From Kiritimatiellia bacterium (lineage in GTDB: Bacteria; Verrucomicrobiota; Kiritimatiellia; JAAZAB01): a DNA stretch of 64,000 bases. A program made the position numbers and the translations under genes. The notes under the pieces were generated by a model. The model was not told where the DNA came from. It saw nothing but the letters and a program-made list of their open reading frames with translations, and did not search any database. Location of the stretch: assembly GCA_028718125.1 (NCBI GenBank), contig JAQUMN010000001.1, positions 62,001 to 126,000 of the forward strand, written 5' to 3'. Of the stretch, positions 33,494-43,918 are shown piece after piece (position 1 is the first letter of the stretch; the number at the start of each line of letters is the position of its first letter).

Positions 33494-34330
33494 ATGACAG
33501 CGGACACAGGAATTGCTGTTTTCAAAGGACAACAGATTCGTAAAACAATATATCGGAACGAGTGGTGGTTTTCGGTGGCGGATGTTGTTGCCGCGCTCAC
33601 CGATAGCCCGGATGCCGGCGCATACTGGAGAAAGCTGAAACAACGGTTAAAAGAAGAAGGCAGTGAGGTCGTGACGTTTTGTCACGGACTGAAATTGCCC
33701 GCCGCCGATGGCAAACAATACGAAACAGATTGCGCCGATACCGAAGGCCTCTTCCGCATCATCCAGTCCATCCCATCACCCAAGGCCGAGCCGTTCAAAC
33801 GCTGGCTGGCAAAGGTTGGCTATGAACGCGTTCAGGAAATTGAAAATCCCGAACTTGCTACCAAGCGCACCCGTACGCTTTACAAACTCAAAGGCTACAG
33901 CGATGACTGGATCGAGAAACGCATGCGCGGCATCGCCATCCGGGAAGAATTGACCGATGAATGGCAAAAACGCGGCGTACAGGAAGAAAAGGACTACGAG
34001 ATTCTGACCGCTCAGATTTCAAAAGCGGCCTTTGGTGTTACTCCCAGCGAGTATAAGAAATTGAAGGGTCTCAAGCGCGAAAACCTTCGCGATCATATGG
34101 ACGATTTCGAGCTCATTTTCACCATGCTCGGCGAACGCGCGACAACCGAAATTCATCGCACAGAGGATTCACGAGGAATGCGGAAACTGGAAAACGACGC
34201 GCATGCCGGCGGAAGTATTGCCGGAAACGCCAGGAAGGAACTGGAAAAACGTTTGAAACGTCCAATTGTTTCCAAGCATAACTATTTGAGAGAAAAAGAA
34301 GCTCAAAAGAAATTAAGTGATCGGATATGA
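33494..34330 (+). CDS. Bro-N domain protein (DinD/phage-antirepressor-like) coupled to cas4
   Basis: A 278-residue protein from the ATG preceded by AAAGGAG (8-base spacing). Residues 1-110 form a Bro-N domain: IAVFKGQQIRKTIYRNEWWF SVADVVAALT, YWRKLKQRLKEEGSEVVTFC, LKLPAADGKQYETDCAD and GLFRIIQSIPSPKAEPFKRW LAKVGYERVQE. The second half (DDWIEKRMRGIAIREELTDE WQKRG, ILTAQISKAAFGVTPSEYK, DDFELIFTMLGERATTEI) matches DNA-damage-inducible protein D-like chromosomal Bro proteins. These are predicted DNA-binding regulators. The stop overlaps the cas4 start (ATGA), so it is made together with the adaptation module. Role in CRISPR biology is unknown. Confidence 0.8.
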   Translation: MTADTGIAVFKGQQIRKTIYRNEWWFSVADVVAALTDSPDAGAYWRKLKQRLKEEGSEVVTFCHGLKLPAADGKQYETDCADTEGLFRIIQSIPSPKAEPFKRWLAKVGYERVQEIENPELATKRTRTLYKLKGYSDDWIEKRMRGIAIREELTDEWQKRGVQEEKDYEILTAQISKAAFGVTPSEYKKLKGLKRENLRDHMDDFELIFTMLGERATTEIHRTEDSRGMRKLENDAHAGGSIAGNARKELEKRLKRPIVSKHNYLREKEAQKKLSDRI

Positions 34331-34992
34331 ATTATTCCGAAGACGAACTTCTACCTATTTCGGCGCTTGCCGACATTGTCTTCTGCGAACGGCGCGCGGC
34401 ACTGCACCGGCTGGAGGAGATTTGGCAGGAGAGCGTCGCGACCATCGAGGGTCATCACTTGCACGATAAAGTACACGCCGGTGAAAGTGAATCGCGAGGA
34501 GCTGTTCGCATTGCCCGCGGACTCCGCCTGCGCTCCCTGCGCCTGGGTCTATCCGGCGTGGCGGATGTTTTCGAATTTCATCGCTTGGAACAGGGCGCCG
34601 AAGGCATTGTCCTCCCGGATGTCTCGGGCCGATGGATCCCGTTTCCCGTGGAATACAAGCGCGGAGTTGTCCGGCATGAGGAGAGCTTCGAGTGTCAACT
34701 CTGCGCCCAGGCTGTTTGCATGGAGGAAATGCTCAACTGCCGTATCCCGGCTGGCGCCCTTTTCTACGGCCTTTCACGGCGAAGAAAGGATATCCTTTTC
34801 ACGAACGAATTGAGACATGGGACAGAGGAAGCGGCTATTCTCCTGCATCAAGTAGTGAATGCCGGCATCACGCCTCCGGCGCGCTACGAAAAGAAATGCG
34901 AGAAATGCTCGCTTCTCTCGCAGTGCATGCCCAAGACGGCGGGCGGCGGAAAATCAGCGGCAGCTTGGCTGTCGGCACAATTGGAATTATGA
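34327..34992 (+). CDS. cas4: CRISPR adaptation exonuclease Cas4
   Basis: A 221-residue RecB-family nuclease with the Cas4 layout: an N-terminal cysteine in ADIVFCERRAALHRLE, the nuclease core with VLPDVSGRWIPFPVEYKRGV (D...EYK), QLCAQAVCMEEML, and a C-terminal cluster YEKKCEKCSLLSQCMPK. The four cysteines bind an iron-sulphur cluster. Cas4 selects PAM-containing prespacers with Cas1-Cas2. It is coupled on both sides: ATGA overlaps with the Bro-N gene and with cas1. Confidence 0.93.
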   Translation: MNYSEDELLPISALADIVFCERRAALHRLEEIWQESVATIEGHHLHDKVHAGESESRGAVRIARGLRLRSLRLGLSGVADVFEFHRLEQGAEGIVLPDVSGRWIPFPVEYKRGVVRHEESFECQLCAQAVCMEEMLNCRIPAGALFYGLSRRRKDILFTNELRHGTEEAAILLHQVVNAGITPPARYEKKCEKCSLLSQCMPKTAGGGKSAAAWLSAQLEL

Positions 34993-36020
34993 AAAAATAT
35001 TTGAACATCCTGTTCGTGACCACACAAGGCGCCTACCTGAATAAGGAGGGCGAGTCGGTTGTTGCCAGCGTGGAGCGCGAGATCAAGTTGCGCGTGCCCA
35101 TCCATACGCTGGGCGGAATCGTCTGCTTCGGCAATGTGATGTGCAGCCCGTTCCTTATGCACCATTGCGCCGAAAATAACGTTCTCATCAGTTTCTTGAG
35201 TGAACAGGGTCGTTTCCTGGCCCGTGTCCAAGGGCCGGTCAACGGCAATGTCTTGTTGCGTCGTCAGCAGTATCGGTTGGCGGACGACCGGGCCGCGAGC
35301 GCGCAGATCGCCCGCGCCGTGGTGCTGGGCAAAGCGCTGAACGCCCGTACTGTTCTACAACGGGCCGCGCGTGACCATGAAGACAAAGAAGGCATCGAAA
35401 CAGTGTCCGTGGCCGTCAAACACCTGAGCGCACTCATCGGAGCGCTTCAGGATGAACAGGATTTGGACGCCATTCGAGGACGGGAGGGCGATATCGGCCG
35501 CGTTTATTTCAGCGTGTTTGACCACCTGATTACGACGCAAAAAGATGCATTCTTTTTCAAAGAGCGCAGCCGCCGCCCTCCGATGGATAACATAAACGCC
35601 CTGCTGTCCTTCATCTACACCCTGCTGGCGCATGACTGCGTAGGCGCTTTGGAAGCGGTTGGTCTCGACCCACAGGTTGGGTTCCTGCACCGCGACCGGC
35701 CCGGGCGTCCCAGTCTGGCATTGGATTTGATGGAAGAATTCCGCCCTTTTTTCGCTGATCGTTTGGCGCTCTCGTTGGTGAACCTTAGGCAGGTGCAGGA
35801 AAATGGTTTCAAAAAGACGGAGTCCGGCGCAGTGGAGATGACGGACGATACTCGGAAGACTGTCCTGATGGCGTATCAGAAACGAAAAGTCGAGGAAATG
35901 ATGCACCCGTTTGTCGAGGAAATCGCGTCATTAGGCATATTCTTTCATTTGCAGGCTCAGTTACTGGCGCGTCATCTGCGCGGCGATCTGGATGGTTATC
36001 CACCGGCGATTTGGAAGTAG
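34989..36020 (+). CDS. cas1c: CRISPR integrase Cas1 (type I-C)
   Basis: The 343-residue product starts MKKYLNILFVTTQGAYLNKE G. Conserved Cas1 blocks are LRVPIHTLGGIVCFGNV, REGDIGRVYFSVFDHLI with the catalytic Glu near 165, PPMDNINALLSFIYTLLAHD, GLDPQVGFLHRDRPGRPSLA LDLMEEFRP with the metal-binding His near 232, and the closing helices. Cas1 inserts new spacers at the leader end with Cas2. The ATG overlaps the cas4 stop, and the long upstream frame on the same reading is just cas4 in another frame. Confidence 0.95.
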   Translation: MKKYLNILFVTTQGAYLNKEGESVVASVEREIKLRVPIHTLGGIVCFGNVMCSPFLMHHCAENNVLISFLSEQGRFLARVQGPVNGNVLLRRQQYRLADDRAASAQIARAVVLGKALNARTVLQRAARDHEDKEGIETVSVAVKHLSALIGALQDEQDLDAIRGREGDIGRVYFSVFDHLITTQKDAFFFKERSRRPPMDNINALLSFIYTLLAHDCVGALEAVGLDPQVGFLHRDRPGRPSLALDLMEEFRPFFADRLALSLVNLRQVQENGFKKTESGAVEMTDDTRKTVLMAYQKRKVEEMMHPFVEEIASLGIFFHLQAQLLARHLRGDLDGYPPAIWK

Positions 36021-36027
36021 GCGATTC

Positions 36028-36321
36028 ATGATGGTCCTTGTCAGTTATGATGTCAGCACCGTAGACAAGCGCGGCCAGACCCGACTGCGCAAGGCGGCCA
36101 AGGCCTGTCTGGATTTTGGCCAACGGGTCCAGAATTCCGTGTTCGAATGCGATGTGGACCCGGCACAGTTGGTGGAACTGAAGAATCGTCTCGAGACGAT
36201 CATCGATCCGGAAGAAGACAGTCTGCGCTATTACCATCTTGGAAGCAACTGGCAGCACCGTGTGGAGCATGTTGGCGCCAAGCCAAAATTAGATTTAAGA
36301 AACGATCCTTTGCTTGTATAA
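36028..36321 (+). CDS. cas2: CRISPR adaptation protein Cas2
   Basis: A 97-residue Cas2: MMVLVSYDVSTVDKRGQTRL R with the conserved Asp of beta-1, CLDFGQRVQNSVFECDVDPA and SLRYYHLGSNW. It forms the central dimer of the Cas1-Cas2 integrase. The start is 7 bases after the cas1 stop; a longer in-frame start inside cas1 is possible but would add non-conserved residues. The CRISPR leader follows directly. Confidence 0.94.
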   Translation: MMVLVSYDVSTVDKRGQTRLRKAAKACLDFGQRVQNSVFECDVDPAQLVELKNRLETIIDPEEDSLRYYHLGSNWQHRVEHVGAKPKLDLRNDPLLV

Positions 36322-36502
36322 ATGCTCCGCGAACCTGGAACGACCATCATTTCTTCAGAGGATTCGCGGAAGCCGTTATTTGCGTAAAGACAACAAGATA
36401 CACTTGTAATGTTTTTTGGAGTTCTTTGACAATTGAATAAAGCACGAGATTCGCGGATTGCTAGTGTTTGCTTGTTAGAGATCAATAAGTTATAGATTAC
36501 CA
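36322..36502 (+). promoter_or_regulatory. CRISPR leader
   Basis: The 181 bases between cas2 and the first repeat are AT-rich compared with both sides and contain no gene. TTGACA occurs at 36426-36431 but without a convincing -10 at proper distance. The leader position is supported by the degenerate repeats lying at the far end of the array. Confidence 0.7.
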
Positions 36503-37581
<1,079 letters not shown>

Positions 37582-37865
37582 ACCGTCGAACTGGCTCCGG
37601 TGATTTCAATGGTGTATAAACCGTCGACCATGGCGGCAGCATGGCATGCGCGGCACGGATTGGGTCATCCCTGATCAAAGAATGGCACAGCAGCGAAAAT
37701 GGCTGCGACAATTGATTAATATTCTTGTAACCATTACATAGCCGTTACATACTAAATGCTTATGCCAGAAGACCATTGAAGCGCAAAAGTCCACCTGCCT
37801 TAGCATGGTAATACTCTCTGGTTGATGGACCGGGAGGAAAGTTTGATCAATGAAAGCCGGATGGA
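37582..37865. other. spacer between CRISPR trailer and the RND pump, no gene
   Basis: Nothing coding is supported. An AT-rich stretch at about 37711-37760 holds two TTACATA motifs 12 bases apart (ACCATTACATAGCCGTTACA TA) and could contain a promoter or operator for the pump operon. The rest shows no repeats of the dispersed families. Confidence 0.4.
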
Positions 37866-39008
37866 ATGGAAAATAATACTGCTCAGTCCAAAAGACATGT
37901 TCGCCGAATAGTGGTCGGGCTGATTGTCCTGGGTTTGCTGGCGCTGCTGGGGTGGCGGATTGCCGGCGTCATCGGGCGCAAGGCTGGGCGCACGGGGGCG
38001 CAGATGGAAGCCGTCCCGGTAACCGTGGCGCCGGTCACCTGCGCAACGGTGCCCGAGGAATTGCGCGCTTTCGGCAACGCCGAGGCTTCCGCGACGGTTT
38101 CCATCCGCTCCCAAATCACAGGGGTGATTACCGTCGTCAATATTCAAGAGGGCCAGGATGTCAAGCCGGGTGACCTGCTCTTTACGATAGACAGTCGCCC
38201 CCTGGCGGCGGCCTTGAAGGAAGCCGAAGCCAATCTGGTCAAAAACAAGGCCCAGTATGAAAACGCCGAAAAAGGCCGGGTCCGGCAGGAAGAGCTGTTG
38301 AAAAAAGGGTTTGCCTCGGAGGATGATTTCGATAAAGCCAAGTCGGAAGCCGATGCACTGGCCGCTACTGTGCACGCCAGCGAAGCGGAGGTTGAAAATG
38401 CGCGCGTGCAACTGGAATATTGCTCCATTTGCGCCCCGATTGGCGGCCGTGCGGGGGAAATATTGATCCACAAGGGGAACCTGGTGAAAGCCAACGATCT
38501 GCCCTTGATTACGATCAATCAACTCCAACCGATTGAGGTGGCTTTTGGCGTGCCGCAGCAGTTCCTGTTAAAGATCAAGGAGCGCATGGGGAAGGCCAAA
38601 CTCGCGGTCCGTGCCCATGTTCCCAACACGGAGACAAACGAGATCGGGGTCCTGAATTTTGTGGATAACGCTGTCGATCGCACGACCGGCATGATCCAGC
38701 TAAAAGCGCGCTTCACGAATGAAACCGCCCAGTTCTGGCCCGGCCAGTTTCTGGATGTGACCGTTGTCCTGGGCGTTAAGACCAACGCGCTGACCATTCC
38801 TTCCCGTGCCGTTCAAGACGGTCAGAAAGGGCCATTCGTCTATGTGGTCAAGCCGGATCTAACGGTTGAAGCCCGCAATGTGACCGTCGAGCGAACCTTT
38901 GGCGAGTCAAGCATTGTCGAGCAAGGATTAACAGCCGCCGAACTAGTTGCCGTTGACGGGCAGTTGCGGTTGAAACCCGGCGCCAAAGTAGAGATCAAGG
39001 GCCGTTAA
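37866..39008 (+). CDS. RND efflux periplasmic adaptor subunit
   Basis: The 380-residue membrane-fusion protein has an N-terminal membrane anchor (RRIVVGLIVLGLLALLGWRI), then the barrel-sandwich half VSIRSQITGVITVVNIQEGQ DVKPGDLLFTID, a helical hairpin (LKEAEANLVKNKAQYENAEK G and FASEDDFDKAKSEADALAAT), the second half-lipoyl motif YCSICAPIGGRAGEILIHKG NLV and the beta-barrel and membrane-proximal domains (RTTGMIQLKARFTN, LTIPSRAVQDGQKGPFVYVV). It links the inner-membrane pump to the outer-membrane channel. The start is fixed by an in-frame stop at 37851. First gene of a three-gene efflux operon. Confidence 0.93.
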   Translation: MENNTAQSKRHVRRIVVGLIVLGLLALLGWRIAGVIGRKAGRTGAQMEAVPVTVAPVTCATVPEELRAFGNAEASATVSIRSQITGVITVVNIQEGQDVKPGDLLFTIDSRPLAAALKEAEANLVKNKAQYENAEKGRVRQEELLKKGFASEDDFDKAKSEADALAATVHASEAEVENARVQLEYCSICAPIGGRAGEILIHKGNLVKANDLPLITINQLQPIEVAFGVPQQFLLKIKERMGKAKLAVRAHVPNTETNEIGVLNFVDNAVDRTTGMIQLKARFTNETAQFWPGQFLDVTVVLGVKTNALTIPSRAVQDGQKGPFVYVVKPDLTVEARNVTVERTFGESSIVEQGLTAAELVAVDGQLRLKPGAKVEIKGR

Positions 39009-39091
39009 CCGGTGCGGGTCAGTGACAATTTGGATCGAAAACGACGAACCTGGAATGGAATGGCGCCTGCGGCCGATTTTCCCCTGCCCCC

Positions 39092-42000
39092 ATGAATATT
39101 GCTGAGCCTTTCATTCGCCGGCCGGTGATGACCACCTTGTTGATGCTGAGCATCCTCATTTTCGGCATTATGGCTTACACCAAGCTGACCGTGAGCGACC
39201 TGCCCACGGTGGATTTTCCGACCATCCAGGTTAGCGCCAATGTGCCGGGCGCCAGCGCCGAAACCATGGCTTCCTCGGTCGCGACGGTCCTTGAGAAGCA
39301 GTTTTCGACCATCGCCGGAGTGGATTCGATGAGTTCCTCCAGTGCGCAGGGTTCGAGCCAAATCACGCTCCAATTCAACCTCAGTCGCGACATTGATGCC
39401 GCCGCCCAGGATGTGCAGGCGGCGATTTCGCGCGCGGGCCGACACCTTCCGGAGGATATGCCCACGCCGCCTTCCTTTCGGAAGGTTAATCCGGCCGACC
39501 AGCCGGTGCTTTTTTTGTCGCTGACCACGCCCATCCTGCCGCTCTCGACCCTTAATCAATATGCGGAAACCATCCTTGCCCAGCGGATATCGATGGTCAA
39601 TGGGGTGTCCCAAGTTCAGGTTTACGGCTCGCAAAAGTATGCCGTGCGCATCCAGGCCGATCCGCAGGCGCTGGCGGCGCGTGGAATTGGCATTGATGAA
39701 TTGGATGCCGCCATCCGCAGCCAGAATGTCAATCTGCCGACGGGCATGCTGGATGGTCCGTACAAATCGTTCACGGTGCAGGCCAACGGGCAACTGATGC
39801 GTGCCGCCGATTATCGGGAGCTGATCGTGACTTACCGGAACGGTTTGCCGGTCCGTTTGCGGGAAGTCGGATGCGTGCTGGACAGCGTGGAGAACGACAA
39901 GGTTGCGGCTTGGCACTGCACCGCGCAGGGACAACAGCGCGCCATTATGCTGGCCGTTCAGCGGCAGCCGGGGATAAACACTATTGAGGTGGTTAACGCG
40001 GTGAAGGCCTTGTTGCCCGAATTCCAAAGTCAACTGCCGGCTTCGATTTCCATGGATGTCCTCTATGACCGGAGTGTTTCGATCAACGACTCGTTTGCCG
40101 ATGTTAAATTCACGCTGTTGCTGACCCTGGTGCTGGTCATTCTGGTCATCTTTTTATTCTTAAAGAATATTTCGGCCACTTTGATTCCCAGCCTGGCCTT
40201 GCCCATGTCGATCATCGGGACCTTTACGGTCATGTATGTGCTGAATTACAGCCTGGATAATCTGTCGTTGATGGCATTGACGCTGGCGCTGGGATTTGTA
40301 GTGGACGATGCCGTTGTCATGCTGGAAAACATCGTGCGCCATCTTGAAATGGGCAAAGACCGGATGCAGGCGGCGCTGGAGGGAGCCAAGGAAGTCGGTT
40401 TTACGATTGTCTCGATGACACTTTCCCTGGCGGCGGTCTTCATTCCGATCCTGTTCATGGGCGGGTTGGTTGGCCGGCTTTTCCGTGAGTTTGCCGTCAC
40501 CATCGGAACGGCCGTGCTGGTTTCCGGGGTGATCTCATTGACGCTGACGCCCTTACTCTGCAGCCGGTTTTTACGTGATCCCGCCGAAGGTCGGCACGGT
40601 CGGATTTATGCGCTCAACGAGAGGCTGTTTCAGGCCATGCTGGGCTTTTACGCCGGGAGTTTGAAGTGGGCCTTGGCGCATCGCCGCCTGGTAATGGTTT
40701 TTTCGCTGATGGTCTTGATTGCCACCGGGTTCCTTTTTAAAATCATTCCCAAAGGGTTCTTGCCCAGCGAGGATCAATGTCGTATTTCAATTCAAACCGA
40801 AGCGCCGGAAGGCATTTCGTTCGATTACCTGGTCAAGCATCAGAGACAGTTGGCCGCCATTCTCCAGCAGGATGAAAACATACAGGCCTTCATGTCTTCG
40901 GTCGGCGGCGGCGGTGGCGGCGGCAACACCGGCCGAATGTTCGTGCTGTTGAAGCCGCGGAATCAACGCCGCTTAAGCGCCGATGAAGTTATCCAGGAAC
41001 TGCGCCCGAAACTGGCCGCGGTTCCGGGGATTCGCGCCTATCTTCAGAATCCACCGCCCATCCAAGTCGGCGGGCGGATGTCGAAAAACCAGTACCAATA
41101 TACGTTGCAGGGGCCGGATACCGATGCGCTCTATCGGCACGCGCTGGAGTTGCAGGAGCAAATCCGCAACCTGCCCGGATTCCAGGATGTGACCAGCGAT
41201 ATGCTCTTGAAAAATCCGGAATTGAACGTGACCATTAACCGTGATCTGGCCTCCTCGCTGGGCGTGAACGCCGCCCAAATCGAAGGGGCGCTCCTGGATG
41301 CCTATGGCTCCCGGCAGGTTTCCACCATCTTTGCCGCCGACGATCAATATCAGATCATCCTGGAACTGCTGCCGGAATATCAGGCCAACCCCGAAGTGCT
41401 GTCGTTGCTATATGTGCGTTCATCGTCCGGTCAACTGGTCCCGATCAAGGCGCTCGCCACCCAGAAGGAAGACGTGGGGCCGATGCAGATCAATCATTCC
41501 GGCCAATTGCCGTCAGTCACGATTTCTTTCAACCTGAAGCCGGGGGTATCCATCGGCGATGCGGTGGTCAAGATCGACGATCTGGCGCGCCGGCAAATCC
41601 CGGGCAGCATCAGCACCAGTTTCCAGGGCACAGCGCAGGCCTTCCAGTCGTCATTTGCGGGCATGGGGGTCTTGCTGATTGTGGCGATCTTCGTCATTTA
41701 TATTGTTCTCGGCATCCTCTATGAGAATTTTTATCATCCTGTCACGATCCTTTCGGCGTTGCCGTTTGCGGGCATCGGCGCGCTGTTGACCTTGCTGCTG
41801 TTCAATACGGAATTGTCGCTCTATGCCTTTGTCGGCATTATCATGCTCGTAGGCCTGGTCAAGAAAAACGGCATTATGATGATTGATTTTGCCATTGAGC
41901 TTAAGCGTTCCGGGGGCAAGCCGGCTGAGGAGGCCATCTACGAAGCCTGTCTGATCCGCTTCCGCCCGATCATGATGACCACCATGGCCGCGCTCATGGC

Positions 42001-42184
42001 CGGATTGCCCATTGCGCTGGGGTTAGGGGCCGGGGCCGAATCGCGCCGCCCGCTGGGTTTGGCGGTGGTTGGCGGTTTGTTGTTTTCGCAAACCCTGACG
42101 CTTTATGTGACACCGGTGTTTTATCTCTATATGGAAAAGCTCCAGCATCTGGTGCGGAAACGGCGCGGGTTGCCGGCGTTATGA
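39092..42184 (+). CDS. RND multidrug efflux permease (HAE1, MdtB/MdtC-like)
   Basis: The 1030-residue protein has the RND layout: 12 helices in two halves with two large periplasmic loops. Landmarks: NIAEPFIRRPVMTTLLMLSI L start, PTVDFPTIQVSANVPGASAE T, GVSQVQVYGSQKYAVRIQAD, proton-relay motif LALGFVVDDAVVMLENIVRH near residues 397-416 with the Asp-Asp pair, and FAGIGALLTLLLFNTELSLY in the second half, followed by LVKKNGIMMIDFAIELKRSG. It uses the proton gradient to expel substrates from the periplasm. A Gly-rich loop SVGGGGGGGN near 610 lies in the docking region. It lies 83 bases downstream of the adaptor gene and 120 bases before the TolC-like start. Confidence 0.94.
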   Translation: MNIAEPFIRRPVMTTLLMLSILIFGIMAYTKLTVSDLPTVDFPTIQVSANVPGASAETMASSVATVLEKQFSTIAGVDSMSSSSAQGSSQITLQFNLSRDIDAAAQDVQAAISRAGRHLPEDMPTPPSFRKVNPADQPVLFLSLTTPILPLSTLNQYAETILAQRISMVNGVSQVQVYGSQKYAVRIQADPQALAARGIGIDELDAAIRSQNVNLPTGMLDGPYKSFTVQANGQLMRAADYRELIVTYRNGLPVRLREVGCVLDSVENDKVAAWHCTAQGQQRAIMLAVQRQPGINTIEVVNAVKALLPEFQSQLPASISMDVLYDRSVSINDSFADVKFTLLLTLVLVILVIFLFLKNISATLIPSLALPMSIIGTFTVMYVLNYSLDNLSLMALTLALGFVVDDAVVMLENIVRHLEMGKDRMQAALEGAKEVGFTIVSMTLSLAAVFIPILFMGGLVGRLFREFAVTIGTAVLVSGVISLTLTPLLCSRFLRDPAEGRHGRIYALNERLFQAMLGFYAGSLKWALAHRRLVMVFSLMVLIATGFLFKIIPKGFLPSEDQCRISIQTEAPEGISFDYLVKHQRQLAAILQQDENIQAFMSSVGGGGGGGNTGRMFVLLKPRNQRRLSADEVIQELRPKLAAVPGIRAYLQNPPPIQVGGRMSKNQYQYTLQGPDTDALYRHALELQEQIRNLPGFQDVTSDMLLKNPELNVTINRDLASSLGVNAAQIEGALLDAYGSRQVSTIFAADDQYQIILELLPEYQANPEVLSLLYVRSSSGQLVPIKALATQKEDVGPMQINHSGQLPSVTISFNLKPGVSIGDAVVKIDDLARRQIPGSISTSFQGTAQAFQSSFAGMGVLLIVAIFVIYIVLGILYENFYHPVTILSALPFAGIGALLTLLLFNTELSLYAFVGIIMLVGLVKKNGIMMIDFAIELKRSGGKPAEEAIYEACLIRFRPIMMTTMAALMAGLPIALGLGAGAESRRPLGLAVVGGLLFSQTLTLYVTPVFYLYMEKLQHLVRKRRGLPAL

Positions 42185-42304
42185 TCGGTTGATGATCCTA
42201 TGAATGATTTCGTTAATAGATTCATGTGTCTCAAATTCGGTTTCACCACAGGCGGACAAACTGCTCACGCCGAACACAACGCTTGTTGGTCAGCCTGCGT
42301 TCGT

Positions 42305-43909
42305 ATGCCAGTTGTCCGTCATCTGTCATCGGTCGTCTGCCTGCTCGTTGTTGGCGGCCTCCTGTTGACGGTGGGCATCGGGATGGCGGCCGAGGAATTT
42401 ATCGGCCCGAGCCGGTCGCTGGCAACCAATGGCGTTACCAATGCCACGGTGAATAACGTGGTGCTGTCGCCGGACGGTAAAATCGAGATATCCATTCAGG
42501 ATGCAATCCTGCTGGCCCTGGAAAATAATCGCGCGCTCGCAGTTCAAAGGCTGCAACCAACGATTAAGCGCACATTTGAATCCCAGGAACGGGCCGTTTT
42601 CGATCCGCTCCTGGATGTGCAATTGTCCCAGAACGCCACCCGTTATCAACAGGTGTCTTCTTCCTCCGATCAGGTTCAGGAATTGTATGACCGGACAACG
42701 TATGGCAATCTGCAGTTAAGCGAATATCTGCCGACCGGGTCCAGGATCGCCATTATGGGAACCACGACGCTGGATGAACCGCCCCTGTATGCCGATCATT
42801 TCGACTCCACCCGCGGCGGCATTTCGTTGACCCAGTCGCTTTTGAAGGGCGGCAGCATAGCGGCCAACCTTGCCAGCCTCCATCAGGCCAGACTGGATAC
42901 CAGCATCTCCGAGTATGAGTTGCGCGGGTTCGCCCAGCAATTAGTCGCCGATGTCGAAGTGACCTATTGGAATTATACCCTGGCCTGGAGTCAAATCCGG
43001 ATTTTTACCGATTCGCTCAAGCTGGCTGACAACCAACTGACCGAGACCGAGGAACGCATCAAAGTCGGCAAACTGGCCAAATTGGAATTGTATGCCGCCC
43101 AAGCCGAGGTGGCTTCGCGCAAGGAAGCCTTAATTAACGCGAACAGTGCCATGGAAAACAACCGGTTGCTTATGATCCGCCTGATCAATCTGCCCGACCG
43201 GACAAATTTCTGGAATCGCGGGTTGATCATGAAAAATCAGCCCTTCGTGCCGGAGGGCGAGTTGGAGGATGTCGCGGCCCATGTGGCCACGGCCCAGAAG
43301 ATGCGCCCCGATCTCAATCAAGCACGCCTGCAGGTGCAGCGCGGCGACCTGGAAGTGGTTAAAACCAGGAATGGATTGCTGCCGCAAATGGATTTGTTCG
43401 TCGCTTTGGGTGAGACGGGCTACGCCGATTCATTCTCGCGCTCGGTTCAGAACGTCAACGCCGACCATTACGACACCACGGTGGGCCTGCAATTCGAGTT
43501 TCCCCCGCTCAACCGGGACGCGCGGGCCCGTAACCGGCGCGCGGAACTTAGCCGCAGTTCCGCCAAACAGGCGCTGGATAACCTCGAACAACTCGCCGAA
43601 CTGGATGTGCGCACCGCCTATATCGAGGTGCAGCGAGCCAGGGAACAGGTGGCGGCCACGGCGGTGACCCGCCAGTTGCAGGAAAAGAGCCTCCAGGCCG
43701 AGCAGGAGAAATTCAGGGTCGGCAAATCCACCTCGCTGCTGGTCGCGCAGGCTGAGCGCAACCTGCTGGTCAGCCAGATCGCCGAGATCGAGGCGGTCGT
43801 GTCGTATTTGAAAGCGTTTGTTGCCCTGTATCGCCTGGAGGGATCGCTGCTCGACCGGCGGGGTATCGACGCGCCGGGAAAAAACACGGTGGTCTTTCAT
43901 GAAGACTGA
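42305..43909 (+). CDS. TolC-like outer membrane efflux protein
   Basis: Outer-membrane factor of about 534 residues. I start at 42305 because it gives a clean signal peptide (hydrophobic CLLVVGGLLLTVGIGMA, cleavage before AEEF); an ATG at 42200 in the same frame adds 35 unlikely residues. The mature part has the two structural repeats of TolC-type proteins: ISIQDAILLALENNRALAVQ, GISLTQSLLKGGSIAANLAS, ADVEVTYWNYTLAWSQIRIF, and VGLQFEFPPLNRDARARNRR ... DVRTAYIEVQRAREQVAAT. It forms the trimeric outer-membrane tunnel for the RND pump encoded upstream. The first codons after the start overlap a GTC-rich dispersed repeat (42311-42342). Confidence 0.9.
   Translation: MPVVRHLSSVVCLLVVGGLLLTVGIGMAAEEFIGPSRSLATNGVTNATVNNVVLSPDGKIEISIQDAILLALENNRALAVQRLQPTIKRTFESQERAVFDPLLDVQLSQNATRYQQVSSSSDQVQELYDRTTYGNLQLSEYLPTGSRIAIMGTTTLDEPPLYADHFDSTRGGISLTQSLLKGGSIAANLASLHQARLDTSISEYELRGFAQQLVADVEVTYWNYTLAWSQIRIFTDSLKLADNQLTETEERIKVGKLAKLELYAAQAEVASRKEALINANSAMENNRLLMIRLINLPDRTNFWNRGLIMKNQPFVPEGELEDVAAHVATAQKMRPDLNQARLQVQRGDLEVVKTRNGLLPQMDLFVALGETGYADSFSRSVQNVNADHYDTTVGLQFEFPPLNRDARARNRRAELSRSSAKQALDNLEQLAELDVRTAYIEVQRAREQVAATAVTRQLQEKSLQAEQEKFRVGKSTSLLVAQAERNLLVSQIAEIEAVVSYLKAFVALYRLEGSLLDRRGIDAPGKNTVVFHED
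42311..42342. repeat. GTC/GAC low-complexity repeat in the TolC-like signal peptide
   Basis: The run GTTGTCCGTCATCTGTCATC GGTCGTCTGCC is the complementary strand of the GAC-type repeat at 15825-15852 and 58973-59022. Here it encodes VVRHLSSVVCL, the start of the signal peptide, so a repeat has been absorbed into coding sequence. Confidence 0.5.
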
Positions 43910-43918
43910 TGCCTTCGC

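Noticed and set aside
36426-36454. TTGACA in the CRISPR leader as a promoter
   Set aside because: No acceptable -10 box at 16-18 bases; kept only as a remark under the leader.
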